The notes beneath the pieces were generated by a model that ran no database searches, was not told the origin of the DNA, and saw only the letters and a list, made by a program, of their open reading frames with translations. Positions 46,101 to 56,804 of a stretch of DNA of 64,000 bases are shown piece after piece. The stretch lies in NCBI RefSeq assembly GCF_001429045.1, contig NZ_LMHY01000012.1, forward strand, positions 1 to 64,000. Direction: 5' to 3'. This stretch comes from Pseudomonas sp. Root71 (GTDB lineage: Bacteria; Pseudomonadota; Gammaproteobacteria; Pseudomonadales; Pseudomonadaceae). The position numbers and the translations under genes are program-made. The first letter of the stretch is position 1, and each line of letters starts with the position of its first letter.

Positions 46101-47080
46101 TCGTCGATGCCCAGGGCAAGTTCCTCGGTGAAGGTCGCGATCTGGCTGAACTGACTGCGCGTTTCGCCGAGGCCAGCCAGGCAGCATTGGCCGTGCCGCA
46201 AACCGCGAAGAGCCAGCAGCCGGTGGAGCCGAAAGTGTTCGCCGCGGTGGCCGAGAAAACCCAGCAGAAGATCGCCGGGCTGTCGATGACGGTCTACCCG
46301 GCGCTGGTGGAAGAGGGCGGGACGGTCAAGGAAGGGCGTTTTTCGACCCCGGCCGAGGCCGAGTTCCAGCATCGCCGTGCCTTGCAACGCTTGCTGATGC
46401 AGCAACTGGCCGAACCTGCCAGGTTCCTGCGTGGCAAGTTGCCTGGCCTGACCGAACTTGGCCTGCTGTACCGCGACATGGGCCGCGTCGATGCGCTGGT
46501 GGAAGACATTCTGCTGGCCAGTCTCGACAGCTGCATTCTTGAGGGCGAAGACCCGCTGCCCCGTGATGGCGCCGGTCTGGCGTCCCTGGCTGAGCGCAAG
46601 CGTGGCGCCTGGACCGAGCACGCCGAGCGTGTGGCGAAGCTGACCCTGGAAATCCTCAAGCTCTGGCATGGCCTGCAAAAACGCTTCAAGGGCAAGATCG
46701 ACCTGGCGCAAGCCGTGGCCCTGAACGACATCAAGCAGCAACTCAGCCACCTGGTGTATCCGGGGTTTGTCCGGGAAACGCCGATGCAGTGGCTCAAGGA
46801 ATTGCCGCGTTACCTCAAGGCGATCGAGCAGCGCTTTGAAAAAATCGCTGCCCAGGTGCAGCGCGATCGGGTGTGGAGCGGTGAGTTGAGCGGGCTGTGG
46901 ACGCAATACCAGACCCGCGCCAACAAACACGCCCAGGAAGGCAAGCGCGACCCGCAGTTGGAGTTGTATCGCTGGTGGCTGGAGGAATATCGGGTTTCGT
47001 TGTTCGCCCAGCAATTGGGGACCAAGGTGCCGATCTCCGACAAGCGATTGAACAAGCAGTGGAGCCAGGTCGAGCCCTGA
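43169..47080 (+). CDS. hrpA: DEAH-box ATP-dependent RNA helicase HrpA
   Basis: The 1303-residue protein has the full HrpA layout. Walker A is GETGSGKTT (Gly95-Lys101 and on), DEAH is at 192-195, motif III is TSATID, and motif VI is QRKGRCGRVEPG. HA2 and OB-like domains follow, then the long C-terminal DUF3418 region (about 660-1300). In E. coli HrpA works on mRNA and stalled or collided ribosomes. It starts 161 bases after aceK, beyond the palindrome, and is probably its own unit. Confidence 0.95.
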   Translation: MTDESPSIDKLLKNLDHAMLADRHRLRRQLLELRKKTDEAKLGQWVTRMQASCEQVLARKASLPVIRYDDSLPIAAKRDEIKKALEQHQVLIIAGETGSGKTTQLPKICLEIGRGQHGLIGHTQPRRIAARSVASRVAEELGTPLGALVGYQVRFEDQSDSSTLIKLMTDGILLAETQNDRYLERYDTIIVDEAHERSLNIDFLLGYLKTLLPRRPDLKVIITSATIDLERFSKHFDDAPIVEVSGRTYPVDTWYRPLTLEQDEEGNRVEDDLTVDQAILATLDEIAAYERSERRSPGDVLVFLPGEREIRDAADMLRKAQLKHTEILPLYARLSPAEQQRIFQSHPGRRVVLATNVAETSLTVPGIRYVIDSGTARISRYSYRAKVQRLPIEAISQASANQRKGRCGRVEPGICVRLYSEEDFLGRPEFTDPEILRTNLAAVILQMLHLRLGEVSEFPFIEPPDGKAISDGYNLLQELSAVDRNSQLTPLGRQLARLPVDPRMGRMLLEAAKLGSLQEVLIVASAMSIQDPRERPPERQQAADQAHAQWKDADSDFAGLVNLWRGFEEQRQALTASPLRNWCRKNFLNYLRLREWRDSHRQLSLICRDMQLSLNKEPADYPKLHKAVLVGLLSQIGQKTEDGDYLGARQRRFWIHPSSGIGKKRPQWLMTAELVETTKLYARMVAKIDADWIEPLAGHLIKKNHFEPHWEKKRGQVVAFEQITLFGLIVVGRRPVHYGPIDPVVSRELFIREALVRGEIQSRAKCLTANKQLLEQLDELEAKARRRDILADEETLYAFYDARLPAEIHQTATFDSWYRINSQKDPQLLIMREEDVLAREASEVTAQHYPDTLHIGDLELALSYHFEPNHPRDGVTLRVPAPLLPMLPPERLEWLVPGVIEAKCIALVRNLPKALRKNFVPVPDFVKAALQRMTFAEGSLPQALGRELLRMTGARVSDEAWAEAAQQVESHLRMNLEIVDAQGKFLGEGRDLAELTARFAEASQAALAVPQTAKSQQPVEPKVFAAVAEKTQQKIAGLSMTVYPALVEEGGTVKEGRFSTPAEAEFQHRRALQRLLMQQLAEPARFLRGKLPGLTELGLLYRDMGRVDALVEDILLASLDSCILEGEDPLPRDGAGLASLAERKRGAWTEHAERVAKLTLEILKLWHGLQKRFKGKIDLAQAVALNDIKQQLSHLVYPGFVRETPMQWLKELPRYLKAIEQRFEKIAAQVQRDRVWSGELSGLWTQYQTRANKHAQEGKRDPQLELYRWWLEEYRVSLFAQQLGTKVPISDKRLNKQWSQVEP

Positions 47081-47100
47081 ACCCGAGGTTGGCGCAATAC

Positions 47101-47192
47101 CTGTGGGAGCGAGCTTGCTCGCGATAGGGCCATTACATTCAACATCTATGTTGCATGTCAGGCCGCCATCGCGAGCAAGCTCGCTCCCACAG
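47101..47192. repeat. REP doublet (CTGTGGG-outward configuration)
   Basis: Inverted REP copies at 47101-47125 and 47168-47192 are separated by 42 bases and followed by gtttttg. This is the opposite configuration from the copies at 14.6, 15.8, 32.3 and 40.1 kb. It may terminate hrpA. Confidence 0.88.
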
Positions 47193-47373
47193 GTTTTTGT
47201 ATGGCCTGCAAGTGGGAGTTATCCAGCAAAAAGGGGCCAAAACCCACGGTTTATGGCAAACTTCGCGCCTATAAACGCCGGCCCCGCGGTTTTGAGCCTT
47301 CACGGTCTCGGGCAGGTCGGAATAAAGCGATGCCAGGTTTTCGTCCCACGGATGGGAATAGACCCTTTGTGTG

Positions 47374-47391
47374 TTGGTACGAAGGTACCAA
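47374..47391. promoter_or_regulatory. Inverted repeat upstream of the KAS III gene
   Basis: The heptamers ttggtac and gtaccaa flank gaag, 34 bases before the KAS III ATG. A TetR- or GntR-type fatty acid regulator could bind, but the sequence does not match a site that I can name. The rest of the 344-base gap (47081-47424) holds only the REP doublet and no gene that I can support. Confidence 0.4.
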
Positions 47392-47424
47392 TGCTTTCTG
47401 CCTGAACAGATTAGAGACACGACC

Positions 47425-48546
47425 ATGCATAACGTCGTCATCAGCGGCACCGGCCTGTACACCCCGGCCAACAGCATCTCCAACGAAGAGCTGGTGCAGT
47501 CTTTCAATACTTACGTCGCGCAATTCAACGCCGACAACGCCGACGCTATCGCGCGCGGCGAAGTGGAAGCATTGACCGAGTCCAGCGCCGCGTTCATCGA
47601 AAAAGCTTCCGGCATCAAGAGCCGCTTTGTCATGGACAAGGAAGGCATCCTCGACCCGCAACGCATGGCCCCGCGCCTGCCGGAGCGTTCCAACGACGAG
47701 TGGTCGGTGCTTTGCCAAATGGCTATCGGCGCTGCCGAACAAGCCTTGCAGCGTGCCGGCAAGACCGCCGCGGACATCGACGGCGTGATCGTCGCCTGTT
47801 CCAACCTGCAACGTGCCTACCCGGCCATTGCCATCGAAGTCCAGGAAGCGCTGGGCATCCAGGGTTTCGGTTTCGACATGAACGTGGCGTGCTCGTCCGC
47901 AACCTTCGGTATCCAGACTGCCGCCAACAGCGTTCAACTGGGCCAGGCCCGGGCAGTCCTGATGGTCAACCCGGAAGTCTGCACCGGCCACTTGAACTTC
48001 CGTGACCGCGACAGCCACTTCATCTTCGGTGACGCTGCCACTGCGGTGATCATCGAGCGTGCCGACCTGGCGACGTCCAGGTACCAGTTCGACATCGTCA
48101 GCACCAAGCTGCTGACCAAGTTCTCCAACAACATCCGCAACAACTTCGGCTTCCTCAACCGCGCGGCGGAAGAGGGCATCGGCGCCAAGGACAAACTGTT
48201 CGTGCAGGAAGGCCGTAAGGTGTTCAAGGAAGTCTGCCCGCTGGTTGCCGAGCTGATCAGTGAGCATCTGCAAGAGAACCAGCTCAACGTCAGCGACGTG
48301 AAGCGTTTCTGGCTGCACCAGGCCAACCTCAGCATGAACCACCTGATCGTCAAGAAACTGCTGGGTCGCGACGCCACCGAACAGGAAGCGCCGGTGATTC
48401 TCGACACCTACGCCAACACCAGTTCCGCCGGTTCCGTGATTGCGTTCCACAAGAATCAGGACGATCTGGCCGCCGGTTCGCTGGCCGTGCTCAGTTCGTT
48501 CGGTGCCGGTTATTCGATTGGTAGCGTGTTGCTGCGCAAGCGCTGA
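47425..48546 (+). CDS. Beta-ketoacyl-ACP synthase III, PA3286-like
   Basis: The 373-residue thiolase-fold enzyme has the KAS III triad Cys156 (NVACSSATFG), His298 (WLHQANLS) and Asn331 (TYANTSSAG). It is longer than FabH (about 320) because of an insert after residue 25. It resembles the Pseudomonas aeruginosa PA3286-type enzyme, which condenses octanoyl-CoA with malonyl-ACP and so links beta-oxidation to fatty acid synthesis. No other fatty acid gene is near. The ATG at 47425 is used; a TTG at 47371 overlaps the inverted repeat. Confidence 0.85.
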   Translation: MHNVVISGTGLYTPANSISNEELVQSFNTYVAQFNADNADAIARGEVEALTESSAAFIEKASGIKSRFVMDKEGILDPQRMAPRLPERSNDEWSVLCQMAIGAAEQALQRAGKTAADIDGVIVACSNLQRAYPAIAIEVQEALGIQGFGFDMNVACSSATFGIQTAANSVQLGQARAVLMVNPEVCTGHLNFRDRDSHFIFGDAATAVIIERADLATSRYQFDIVSTKLLTKFSNNIRNNFGFLNRAAEEGIGAKDKLFVQEGRKVFKEVCPLVAELISEHLQENQLNVSDVKRFWLHQANLSMNHLIVKKLLGRDATEQEAPVILDTYANTSSAGSVIAFHKNQDDLAAGSLAVLSSFGAGYSIGSVLLRKR

Positions 48547-48557
48547 GTCTGCGGCTT

Positions 48558-48659
48558 AAAAAGATCGCAGCCTGCGGCAGCTCCTACGGGACTGGATTTC
48601 AACGTGATATCGCGGTGAATCCGCTCTGTGTAGGAGCTGCCGAAGGCTGCGATTTTTTT
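48558..48659. repeat. Palindromic repeat pair, GATCGCAGCC family
   Basis: Arms at 48558-48586 and 48631-48659 are inverted copies with one diverged base run, separated by 44 bases. The right arm ends in T7, which could terminate the KAS III transcript. Confidence 0.85.
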
Positions 48660-48778
48660 GCGGGAGAGAAAACAGTCTCGCGTTGATGCATCGGAGGATG
48701 ATGGGGACCGACACATCAACAGCCAGGCTGTAAAAGGGGCCCGGGCTTCCTTGCCCGAGTCGTGTAGCGGGGGGGGAA

Positions 48779-50110
48779 TCAGAACTTGGCTTCGGCATCC
48801 AGTTGCAGGGTGTTGATGTCCGAATCCTTCTTGTTGATGTTGGCGTTGGTCTGGTCCGAGGTCGCCATGAAGTAGGTCGCGCCCAGGGCAAAGTTCTTGT
48901 CCAGGTCGTAGCTCACTTTCAGCTTGCTGCCGCGCGAACCGGTGTAGCCGTTGGCGAAGTCGGAGTCGGTGAAGGCACCCACCACAGCGTTACGCTGCAC
49001 GTCGCGGTAGTTGTAGTCCACGTTGAAGCCGTAGAGCTTTGACTTCACGCCGGCCAGCCAGCCGGTGTCCTGGTCGTTGCTGGCATCGGTGTTGTTGACG
49101 TACTGACCGTAGATCGACAGCGGTACTGGCAGGTTGCTGAAGTCCAGCTGACCAAAGCCTTCGTACAGTTTGAACTGCTCGCCCGGGCTGTTGCCGTTGA
49201 CGGCCAGTGCGCATGGCGCGGTGACGGTACCCGAGGTAGGGCAAGCGCTGCTGTCGTCGTTGTCGTAGGCGTAGAGACTGCCGCCCAACGTCATTTTCAT
49301 GCTGTCGGTGATGGCGAAGCGCGCACCCAACTGGCCGGCGTACAGACGCAGGTCGTGCTTGAACTGCACGCCTTCGCCGTCGACGTTGTCCTTGAGGGTG
49401 TAGTGACCGGCGCTACCGAACAGCTCGGTGCTGCCGCTCAGTGGGTATTTGTAGGTGACGGCCAGACCTTCCGGGTTGATGTCGCTATCCCAGATGATGT
49501 CGCCCATGCTCACCCATTGTTGCGGCATCTTGCCGCCAACCAGGTGCAGGTTCTTGATCGCGTCCGGGTGGTAGTCGATGTAACCCTGGTCCAGCCAGAT
49601 CTGCTTCTTGTCGAAGTAGTTGTTCAGGTCCTGGTTGGTCGAGCGAGCGTCGTCGTTGCTGCCGGTGGCGATACGGATACCGGTGTCGACCTGCGGGTTG
49701 ATTTCGCTGTAGGCACCCAGGCGGGCACGAATGCGCTGACGGTCCTGGTCCTTGTTGTTTGGCACGCCATCGTTGTGCACGGTTTCCTGACGGAAGCGTA
49801 CGTCACCCTTGAACTGGGTCTTTGCCGCCCATGCAAGCTTCTGGTCGAAAGCGCTCAGTGTGTCGGTTTTCTTCGCGGTGGCCGCGATTTGCTCGTTGGT
49901 CTCTTGCTGAGCCTGACGGGCGATCTGCTGGTCTTTCTGATCCCTGGCCAGCTCGGCTTGCAGTTCGCTGTACTGCGCGTTGGTGATCGAGCCGTTAGCC
50001 TTGAGCATGTCGAGCAGTTTGGCGTCGACTGCGGCACTGGCCGGAACACTCATGGCCAGCAACAGGCCACCGCACAAGGCCGCCGCAGTTTTCATGGAAG
50101 CAAGACGCAT
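48779..50110 (-). CDS. Outer-membrane porin (Porin_5 family)
   Basis: The 443-residue protein has a signal peptide (about 1-27, ending ASA), an N-terminal coiled-coil (about 28-75; LLDMLKANGSITNAQYSELQAELARD), and a beta-barrel with aromatic girdle residues ending in Phe (LDAEAKF), as in PF16930 porins of pseudomonads. The coiled coil may trimerise and tether to peptidoglycan. GGAG precedes the ATG at 50110. Solute selectivity is unknown. Regulation is not visible; the gap upstream is 280 bases. Confidence 0.85.
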   Translation of the reverse strand: MRLASMKTAAALCGGLLLAMSVPASAAVDAKLLDMLKANGSITNAQYSELQAELARDQKDQQIARQAQQETNEQIAATAKKTDTLSAFDQKLAWAAKTQFKGDVRFRQETVHNDGVPNNKDQDRQRIRARLGAYSEINPQVDTGIRIATGSNDDARSTNQDLNNYFDKKQIWLDQGYIDYHPDAIKNLHLVGGKMPQQWVSMGDIIWDSDINPEGLAVTYKYPLSGSTELFGSAGHYTLKDNVDGEGVQFKHDLRLYAGQLGARFAITDSMKMTLGGSLYAYDNDDSSACPTSGTVTAPCALAVNGNSPGEQFKLYEGFGQLDFSNLPVPLSIYGQYVNNTDASNDQDTGWLAGVKSKLYGFNVDYNYRDVQRNAVVGAFTDSDFANGYTGSRGSKLKVSYDLDKNFALGATYFMATSDQTNANINKKDSDINTLQLDAEAKF

Positions 50111-50390
50111 ATCAATCTCCGAAGATGAGAGGGGATGACAGAGCCATCCGGGACACAACCGACCGTAAGGGGCGGAAAACAGTGGCCGGGTATAACCCGA
50201 CGCTCTAAAAACAGGCGCCAGTATCGCGATGGTTTATTACAGACCGGTGGCAATGTGATGTCATGTCGGTGACGATACAAAGTCGCCGTGAACTATTGAG
50301 TTAGAACACTGCCGTCGTTTTGCCCGTGTGCATTGCAAAGCGATAGGCGATACTCGCGGGGCTTTCACGCCATGAAGAGTGAGGATGGTG

Positions 50391-51515
50391 ATGCCGTTGC
50401 AACGCCTGCAAAAACTGTCAGAAATCGCCCCGCAGACGTGGGACGCACTGGTGCCCGAGACTCAGCCTTTTCTGCGTCACGCTTTTTTGAGTGCACTGGA
50501 AGACAGCGGCAGCGTCGGACCCCATACAGGCTGGCAGCCCGAGCATTTATTGCACGTCGAAGGAGATCGACTGATCGCCGCGCTGCCTGGTTACCGCAAG
50601 TGGCATTCCTACGGCGAGTACGTGTTCGATCACGCCTGGGCCGATGCCTGTGAACGTGCCGGCATCGACTACTACCCCAAACTGTTGAGCGCGGTGCCGT
50701 TCAGTCCCGTCACGGGACCACGGCTGTTGGCGGCCACGGTCGAAGACGGTTTCGAGTTGTTGAAAAGCCTGCCGGGCTACCTTGAGCTTGAAGGGCTCTC
50801 CAGCGCCCACATCAACTTCACCGATCTGTTCACCGACGCGGCACTGAGCGAGCAACCGGGCTGGCTGCAGCGCGTTGGCTGTCAATACCACTGGCAGAAT
50901 CGCGGCTACCGGGATTTCCAGGACTTCCTCGACGTGCTCAGTTCGCGCAAGCGCAAACAGATGCGCAAGGAGCGCGAACAGGTGGCGGGGCAGGGCTTCG
51001 ATTTCGAATGGCTCGAAGGTCGGGAACTGAGCCAGGCGCAATGGGATTTCGTTTATGCCTGCTACGCCAATACTTACGCAGTGCGCCGGCAAGCGCCGTA
51101 TCTGACCCGGGAGTTTTTCAGCCTGTTGGCCGAACGCATGCCGGAGTCGATTCGCGTTGTATTGGCCAGGCAAGGTTCACGGCCGGTGGCGATGGCGTTC
51201 AGTCTGGTGGGGGGCGACAGCTTTTATGGGCGTTACTGGGGATGCCTGGCGGAGTTCGATCGCCTGCATTTCGAGACCTGTTTCTACCAAGGCATGGACT
51301 ATGCCATTGCCAACGGTTTCCAGCGTTTTGATGCCGGTGCCCAGGGCGAGCACAAGTTGATTCGCGGATTCGAGCCAGTCATTACCCATTCCTGGCACTA
51401 CTTGCGACATCCGGGATTGAAAGCGGCGGTGAAAGACTTTCTGGAGCAGGAACGCCTGGGAGTGCTGGCTTATGCAGAGGATGCGAAGTCAGCCTTGCCT
51501 TATCGACAAGGCTGA
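50391..51515 (+). CDS. FemAB/GNAT-like protein (COG3146-type)
   Basis: The 374-residue protein resembles the COG3146 peptidogalycan-biosynthesis group: an N-terminal part (HAFLSALEDSGSVG), a charged SSRKRKQMRKEREQV helix, and a GNAT-like C-terminal half (ESIRVVLARQGSRPVAMAFSLVGG; GRYWGC; GEHKLIRGF). The acyl acceptor is unknown. The ATG at 50391 is preferred (GAGG 6 bases upstream); ATG at 50385 is possible. It is divergent from the porin gene. Confidence 0.8.
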   Translation: MPLQRLQKLSEIAPQTWDALVPETQPFLRHAFLSALEDSGSVGPHTGWQPEHLLHVEGDRLIAALPGYRKWHSYGEYVFDHAWADACERAGIDYYPKLLSAVPFSPVTGPRLLAATVEDGFELLKSLPGYLELEGLSSAHINFTDLFTDAALSEQPGWLQRVGCQYHWQNRGYRDFQDFLDVLSSRKRKQMRKEREQVAGQGFDFEWLEGRELSQAQWDFVYACYANTYAVRRQAPYLTREFFSLLAERMPESIRVVLARQGSRPVAMAFSLVGGDSFYGRYWGCLAEFDRLHFETCFYQGMDYAIANGFQRFDAGAQGEHKLIRGFEPVITHSWHYLRHPGLKAAVKDFLEQERLGVLAYAEDAKSALPYRQG

Positions 51516-51526
51516 TCTTCAGCGTT

Positions 51527-52225
51527 TCAGCTTTCTTCCTTGCCCAGCCAGCGATACAGCACGCCGCCGGCCACTGCGCCGAGTAGCGGTGCGACCCAGA
51601 ACATCCACAGTTGTTGAATCGCCCAGCCGCCGACGATCAATGCCGGGCCGGTGCTGCGCGCCGGGTTGACCGAGGTGTTGGTGACCGGGATCGAGATCAG
51701 GTGGATCAGCGTCAGCCCCAGGCCAATGGCAATCGGCGCCAGTCCTGCCGGTGCACGCTTGTCGGTGGCGCCGAGGATGATCAGGATGAACATCGCGGTC
51801 ATCACCAGTTCACAGACAAACCCTGCCGCCATCGAGTAGCCGCCAGGGGAGTGTTCGCCGTAGCCGTTGGACGCCAGGCCTCCCGCCAGTTCGAAACCGG
51901 GTTTGCCGCTGGCAATGAAGTACAGCAGGGCGGCGGCAATCACGCCGCCGATGACCTGGGCAATGATGTAGGCCGGCAATTCCCTGGCCGGAAATCGCCC
52001 ACCCACCACCAGGCCGAGAGATACCGCGGGATTGAGATGACAGCCGGAAATATGGCCGATGGCGAAAGCCATGGTCAGCACGGTCAGGCCAAACGCGAAG
52101 GACACCCCGAGCAGGCCGATCCCCACCTCCGGAAAAGCCGCGGCCAACACCGCGCTGCCGCAACCACCCAACACCAGCCAGAACGTACCTACCAACTCAG
52201 TCGCCGAACGTTTTAACAGAGACAT
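51527..52225 (-). CDS. aqpZ: Aquaporin Z
   Basis: The 232-residue inner-membrane water channel has six membrane helices and two half-helices with the NPA motifs (HLNPAVSLG, about 63, and [14 protein letters not shown], about 185). Selectivity-filter residues include Arg after the second NPA, and the Phe/His/Thr positions fit AqpZ rather than the wider glycerol facilitator GlpF. Length is normal for AqpZ. It is convergent with the GNAT-like gene (11-base gap). Confidence 0.93.
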   Translation of the reverse strand: MSLLKRSATELVGTFWLVLGGCGSAVLAAAFPEVGIGLLGVSFAFGLTVLTMAFAIGHISGCHLNPAVSLGLVVGGRFPARELPAYIIAQVIGGVIAAALLYFIASGKPGFELAGGLASNGYGEHSPGGYSMAAGFVCELVMTAMFILIILGATDKRAPAGLAPIAIGLGLTLIHLISIPVTNTSVNPARSTGPALIVGGWAIQQLWMFWVAPLLGAVAGGVLYRWLGKEES

Positions 52226-52341
52226 AAGAGAGTGCCCTTTCGAGATTATGCTGCCTTGAGCATCCAGCCGATGGACTGCAGAACCATCTCCAGAACGTTG
52301 GAGTGAGTACAGCACGGTTTTTTCATAATTCCAGCAGGCAT

Positions 52342-52380
52342 AAAAAACCGCCAGGCCCCGTTGTTGAGGGGGCCTGGCGG
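52342..52380 (-). terminator. Rho-independent terminator (minus strand)
   Basis: A perfect 12-base G/C-rich stem (52348-52359 with 52369-52380) is followed on the minus strand by T6 (52347-52342). It would end transcripts from the ABC exporter upstream, beyond the REP doublet, before aqpZ. Confidence 0.88.
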
Positions 52381-52411
52381 ATATCTGTGATCGATCTGCT
52401 TCACTGGGGAC

Positions 52412-52505
52412 CCTGTGGGAGCGAGCTTGCTCGCGATAGCGGTGGACCAGGCAACATTGCTGTCGACTGACACTCCGTCTTCGCGAGCAAGCCCGCTCCC
52501 ACAGG
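52412..52505. repeat. REP doublet (CTGTGGG-outward configuration)
   Basis: Inverted REP copies at 52412-52436 and 52481-52505 with a 44-base spacer containing tgtcgactgacactc, which recurs in the spacer at 58.1 kb. It sits between the terminator and the end of the ABC exporter gene. Confidence 0.88.
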
Positions 52506-52525
52506 TTTTGTGGCCGCCGCAATAC

Positions 52526-54358
<1,833 letters not shown>

Positions 54359-54452
54359 TGGTTGTTCACCCGCGAACGGGCTCTCCTTTTAACGTGTTGA
54401 GCGTTGCCGGCAGACACCGGCAACGGCTCGGACATCCTTGTCCAGCTTAGTC

Positions 54453-55010
54453 TCAGTCGATGCGCTTGGCCGACTTGATGAACACCGGGTCCGCCGGCAC
54501 GTCTTTCATGCCGCCACGGGCGGTGGTTGGCGAGTTGACGATGATGTCCACCACGTCCATGCCTTTGACCACTTTGCCGAACACCGCGTAGCCGTCGCCC
54601 TGGTCAAGGAAGTCGTTGTCCTTGACGTTGATGAAGAACTGGCTGGTGGCCGAGTCAGGCACCGACGTACGGGCCATGGACAAGGTGCCGCGCACGTTAT
54701 GCAGGCCGTTCTTCGATTCGTTCTTGATCGGTGCGTTGGTGTCTTTTTGCTGCATCTGTTGAGTGAATCCGCCGCCCTGGACCATGAAGCCCGGGATCAC
54801 CCGGTGGAAAATCGTGTTGTTGTAGAAGCCTTTGTCGACGTACTCAAGAAAATTCTTGGTACTGATCGGGGCCTTGACCGCGTCCAGTTCGATTTCGATC
54901 TGGCCGTTGGTGGTGTCCAGCAGCACATGCGGTGCCTTTTCCGGCGTCGCGGCCATCAGGTTGGCGGCAAACAGGACGGAGCCTGCGGCGAGGGCGATTT
55001 TTTTCAGCAT
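54453..55010 (-). CDS. ppiA: Periplasmic cyclophilin-type peptidyl-prolyl isomerase
   Basis: The 185-residue protein has a signal peptide (about 1-21, ending MAA) and a cyclophilin domain: [19 protein letters not shown] (catalytic Arg/Phe), LSMART and [27 protein letters not shown]. This is the bacterial PpiA type lacking the human-type Trp, so cyclosporin binding should be weak. It follows the alpha/beta hydrolase gene by 3 bases, so it is the third gene of a LysR-hydrolase-PPIase unit. Confidence 0.92.
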   Translation of the reverse strand: MLKKIALAAGSVLFAANLMAATPEKAPHVLLDTTNGQIEIELDAVKAPISTKNFLEYVDKGFYNNTIFHRVIPGFMVQGGGFTQQMQQKDTNAPIKNESKNGLHNVRGTLSMARTSVPDSATSQFFINVKDNDFLDQGDGYAVFGKVVKGMDVVDIIVNSPTTARGGMKDVPADPVFIKSAKRID

Positions 55011-55013
55011 GGG

Positions 55014-55817
55014 TCAGTGATCCTGAGTGGTGGTATCGACTGCGGTCAGAAACTCCAGCAGTGTTTGGTTGAAGTGTTCCGGCTGGTCCAGCGGCGTGGC
55101 GTGGCGTGAATCGGCGATCACCACCAGCCGCGCGTCGGGCAGCAGTTTTACGTAGTTTTCCTTCAGCGCCACCGGCGTGTAGTCACGGTCGGCGCTGACG
55201 ATGAGGGTTGGACAGGTGACCTTCGAAAGTCGTTCCTGAACCCCCCAGCCGACAATGGCGTTGAAGCTGGCGAGATAAGCATGTTTGTCGTTTTTTGCCC
55301 AGCGCTCGGCCATTTTTTGTCGCAAGTCGGCCTGCTCGGGTTTCGGGAACAGCTTGCCGCCCAGCGCCTTGCCGATGGTACCCAGGCTAAGGGCGCGCAT
55401 CAGGCTCCAGCGCTTGAACCACTGCCAGTAATCGTCGCGGCTGCGCAGTTTGACCTCTGGCGCGCTGTTGACGATGCATAGGCTTTTGAGCAGTTGTGGC
55501 TGATCCACGCCCAGCTGGAAGCCGATCATGCCGCCCATGGACAGGCCGACATAATGTGCCGGACCGAGATTGAGGTGTTCGATCAATGCAATCAGGTCGG
55601 CGCTGAATCCGGCAATGCTGTAGCGCTCCCGGGGTTTGTCCGAACGGCCGTGACCGCGCACATCCGGGACGATCACCCGGTAGCGGGTGGCCAGTGTCGG
55701 GATCTGTTTTTCCCAGTCCAGGGTGCTGGAGCCCAGGCCATGGACCAGCAGCAGCGGCGTGCCGTGGCCATATTCCTCATAGTGCAGGTTGCAACCTTCG
55801 TGTTCGAAATAGGCCAT
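55014..55817 (-). CDS. Alpha/beta hydrolase
   Basis: The 267-residue hydrolase has the oxyanion LVHGLGSSTLDWE, the nucleophile elbow GLSMGGMIGF (Ser about 98), the acid SADRDYTP and the catalytic His in DSRHATPLDQPE. It resembles soluble hydrolases such as 3-oxoadipate enol-lactonase and esterases; the substrate is not predictable. It lies between a LysR gene (14-base gap) and the PPIase gene, all on the minus strand. Confidence 0.85.
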   Translation of the reverse strand: MAYFEHEGCNLHYEEYGHGTPLLLVHGLGSSTLDWEKQIPTLATRYRVIVPDVRGHGRSDKPRERYSIAGFSADLIALIEHLNLGPAHYVGLSMGGMIGFQLGVDQPQLLKSLCIVNSAPEVKLRSRDDYWQWFKRWSLMRALSLGTIGKALGGKLFPKPEQADLRQKMAERWAKNDKHAYLASFNAIVGWGVQERLSKVTCPTLIVSADRDYTPVALKENYVKLLPDARLVVIADSRHATPLDQPEHFNQTLLEFLTAVDTTTQDH

Positions 55818-55831
55818 GCATACACTCCGTG

Positions 55832-56755
55832 TCAGGCTTGTTCGGGGGCGGCGAACGGTGCGTCCAGTGGTGCGGTGTCAAAGGTACGCAGCAGTTCGAT
55901 GAGAATCTGCGTGGCCGGCCCCAGCGGTTTGTCCTTGTTCGAATACAGGTAGAAGCTCGGGTTACGGCTGCCGCCCTGATCCAACGGTAGCAGCTTGAGC
56001 GTGCCTTCCTTGAGTTCCCGTTCGATCATGTGCCTGGGCAGCCAGGCAAAACCCAGGCCGCTGCTGACGAAGGTCGCGGCGGTGGCCAGGCTGCCGACGG
56101 TCCAGCGCTGTTCGGCGCCGAGCCAGCCGACGTCCCGCGGTTGCTGGCGGCCTGAGTCGCGGATCACCACCTGCATCTGGCTTTCCAGGTCCTGGAAGCT
56201 CAGTTCGCGGTTGAGGCGGTGCAAGGGATGCTCCGGGTGGGCGACTGCGACGAACTCGACGTCGCTCAATTCCGCGCCCAGGTAACCGGGAATACTGAAG
56301 CCCGTGATGGCCAGGTCGGCCACGCCTTCGAGCAAGACTTCCTCCACCCCCGACAGCACTTCCTCACGCAGGCGCACCCGGCAGCCACGGCTTTGCGGCA
56401 TGAACGCGGTCAAGGCGCGGACGAGGCGGGCGCTTGGGTAGGCGGCATCGACCACCAGGCGCACTTCGGCTTCCCAACCCTGCTCCATGTGATGGGCCAG
56501 GTCTTCGAGTTGGCTGGCCTGTTTCACCAGTTGCCGGGAGCGGCGCAACAGCACCCCGCCGGCTTCGGTCAGTACGGCTTTGCGTCCGTCGATGCGCAGC
56601 AACGGCACGCCAAGTTGATCCTGCATGCGGGCCACGGTGTAGCTGACTGACGATTGCGAGCGATGCAGCGCCTCGGCGGCCTGGGCGAAACCACCGTGAT
56701 CGACCACGGCCTGCAGCGTTCGCCATTGATCGAGGGTCACGCGGGGCGCTTTCAT
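55832..56755 (-). CDS. LysR-family transcriptional regulator
   Basis: The 307-residue protein has the winged helix-turn-helix (about 6-65; GGFAQAAEALHRSQSSVSYTVARMQ) and an effector domain ending with SNKDKPLGPATQILIELLR. It precedes the hydrolase and PPIase genes on the same strand, so it may regulate its own unit. A divergent small secreted protein starts 49 bases away. Confidence 0.9.
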   Translation of the reverse strand: MKAPRVTLDQWRTLQAVVDHGGFAQAAEALHRSQSSVSYTVARMQDQLGVPLLRIDGRKAVLTEAGGVLLRRSRQLVKQASQLEDLAHHMEQGWEAEVRLVVDAAYPSARLVRALTAFMPQSRGCRVRLREEVLSGVEEVLLEGVADLAITGFSIPGYLGAELSDVEFVAVAHPEHPLHRLNRELSFQDLESQMQVVIRDSGRQQPRDVGWLGAEQRWTVGSLATAATFVSSGLGFAWLPRHMIERELKEGTLKLLPLDQGGSRNPSFYLYSNKDKPLGPATQILIELLRTFDTAPLDAPFAAPEQA

Positions 56756-56804
56756 GTTGAGCTCCTCTTGTCCTAAGCTGGCAGCCCTTATTGGAGGCTG
56801 CCGA

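Noticed and set aside
43145..47014. Two long minus-strand ORFs (663 and 602 codons) opposite hrpA
   Set aside because: They are antisense readings of a well-conserved helicase gene; the proteins have no domains and arise from GC-rich codon bias.
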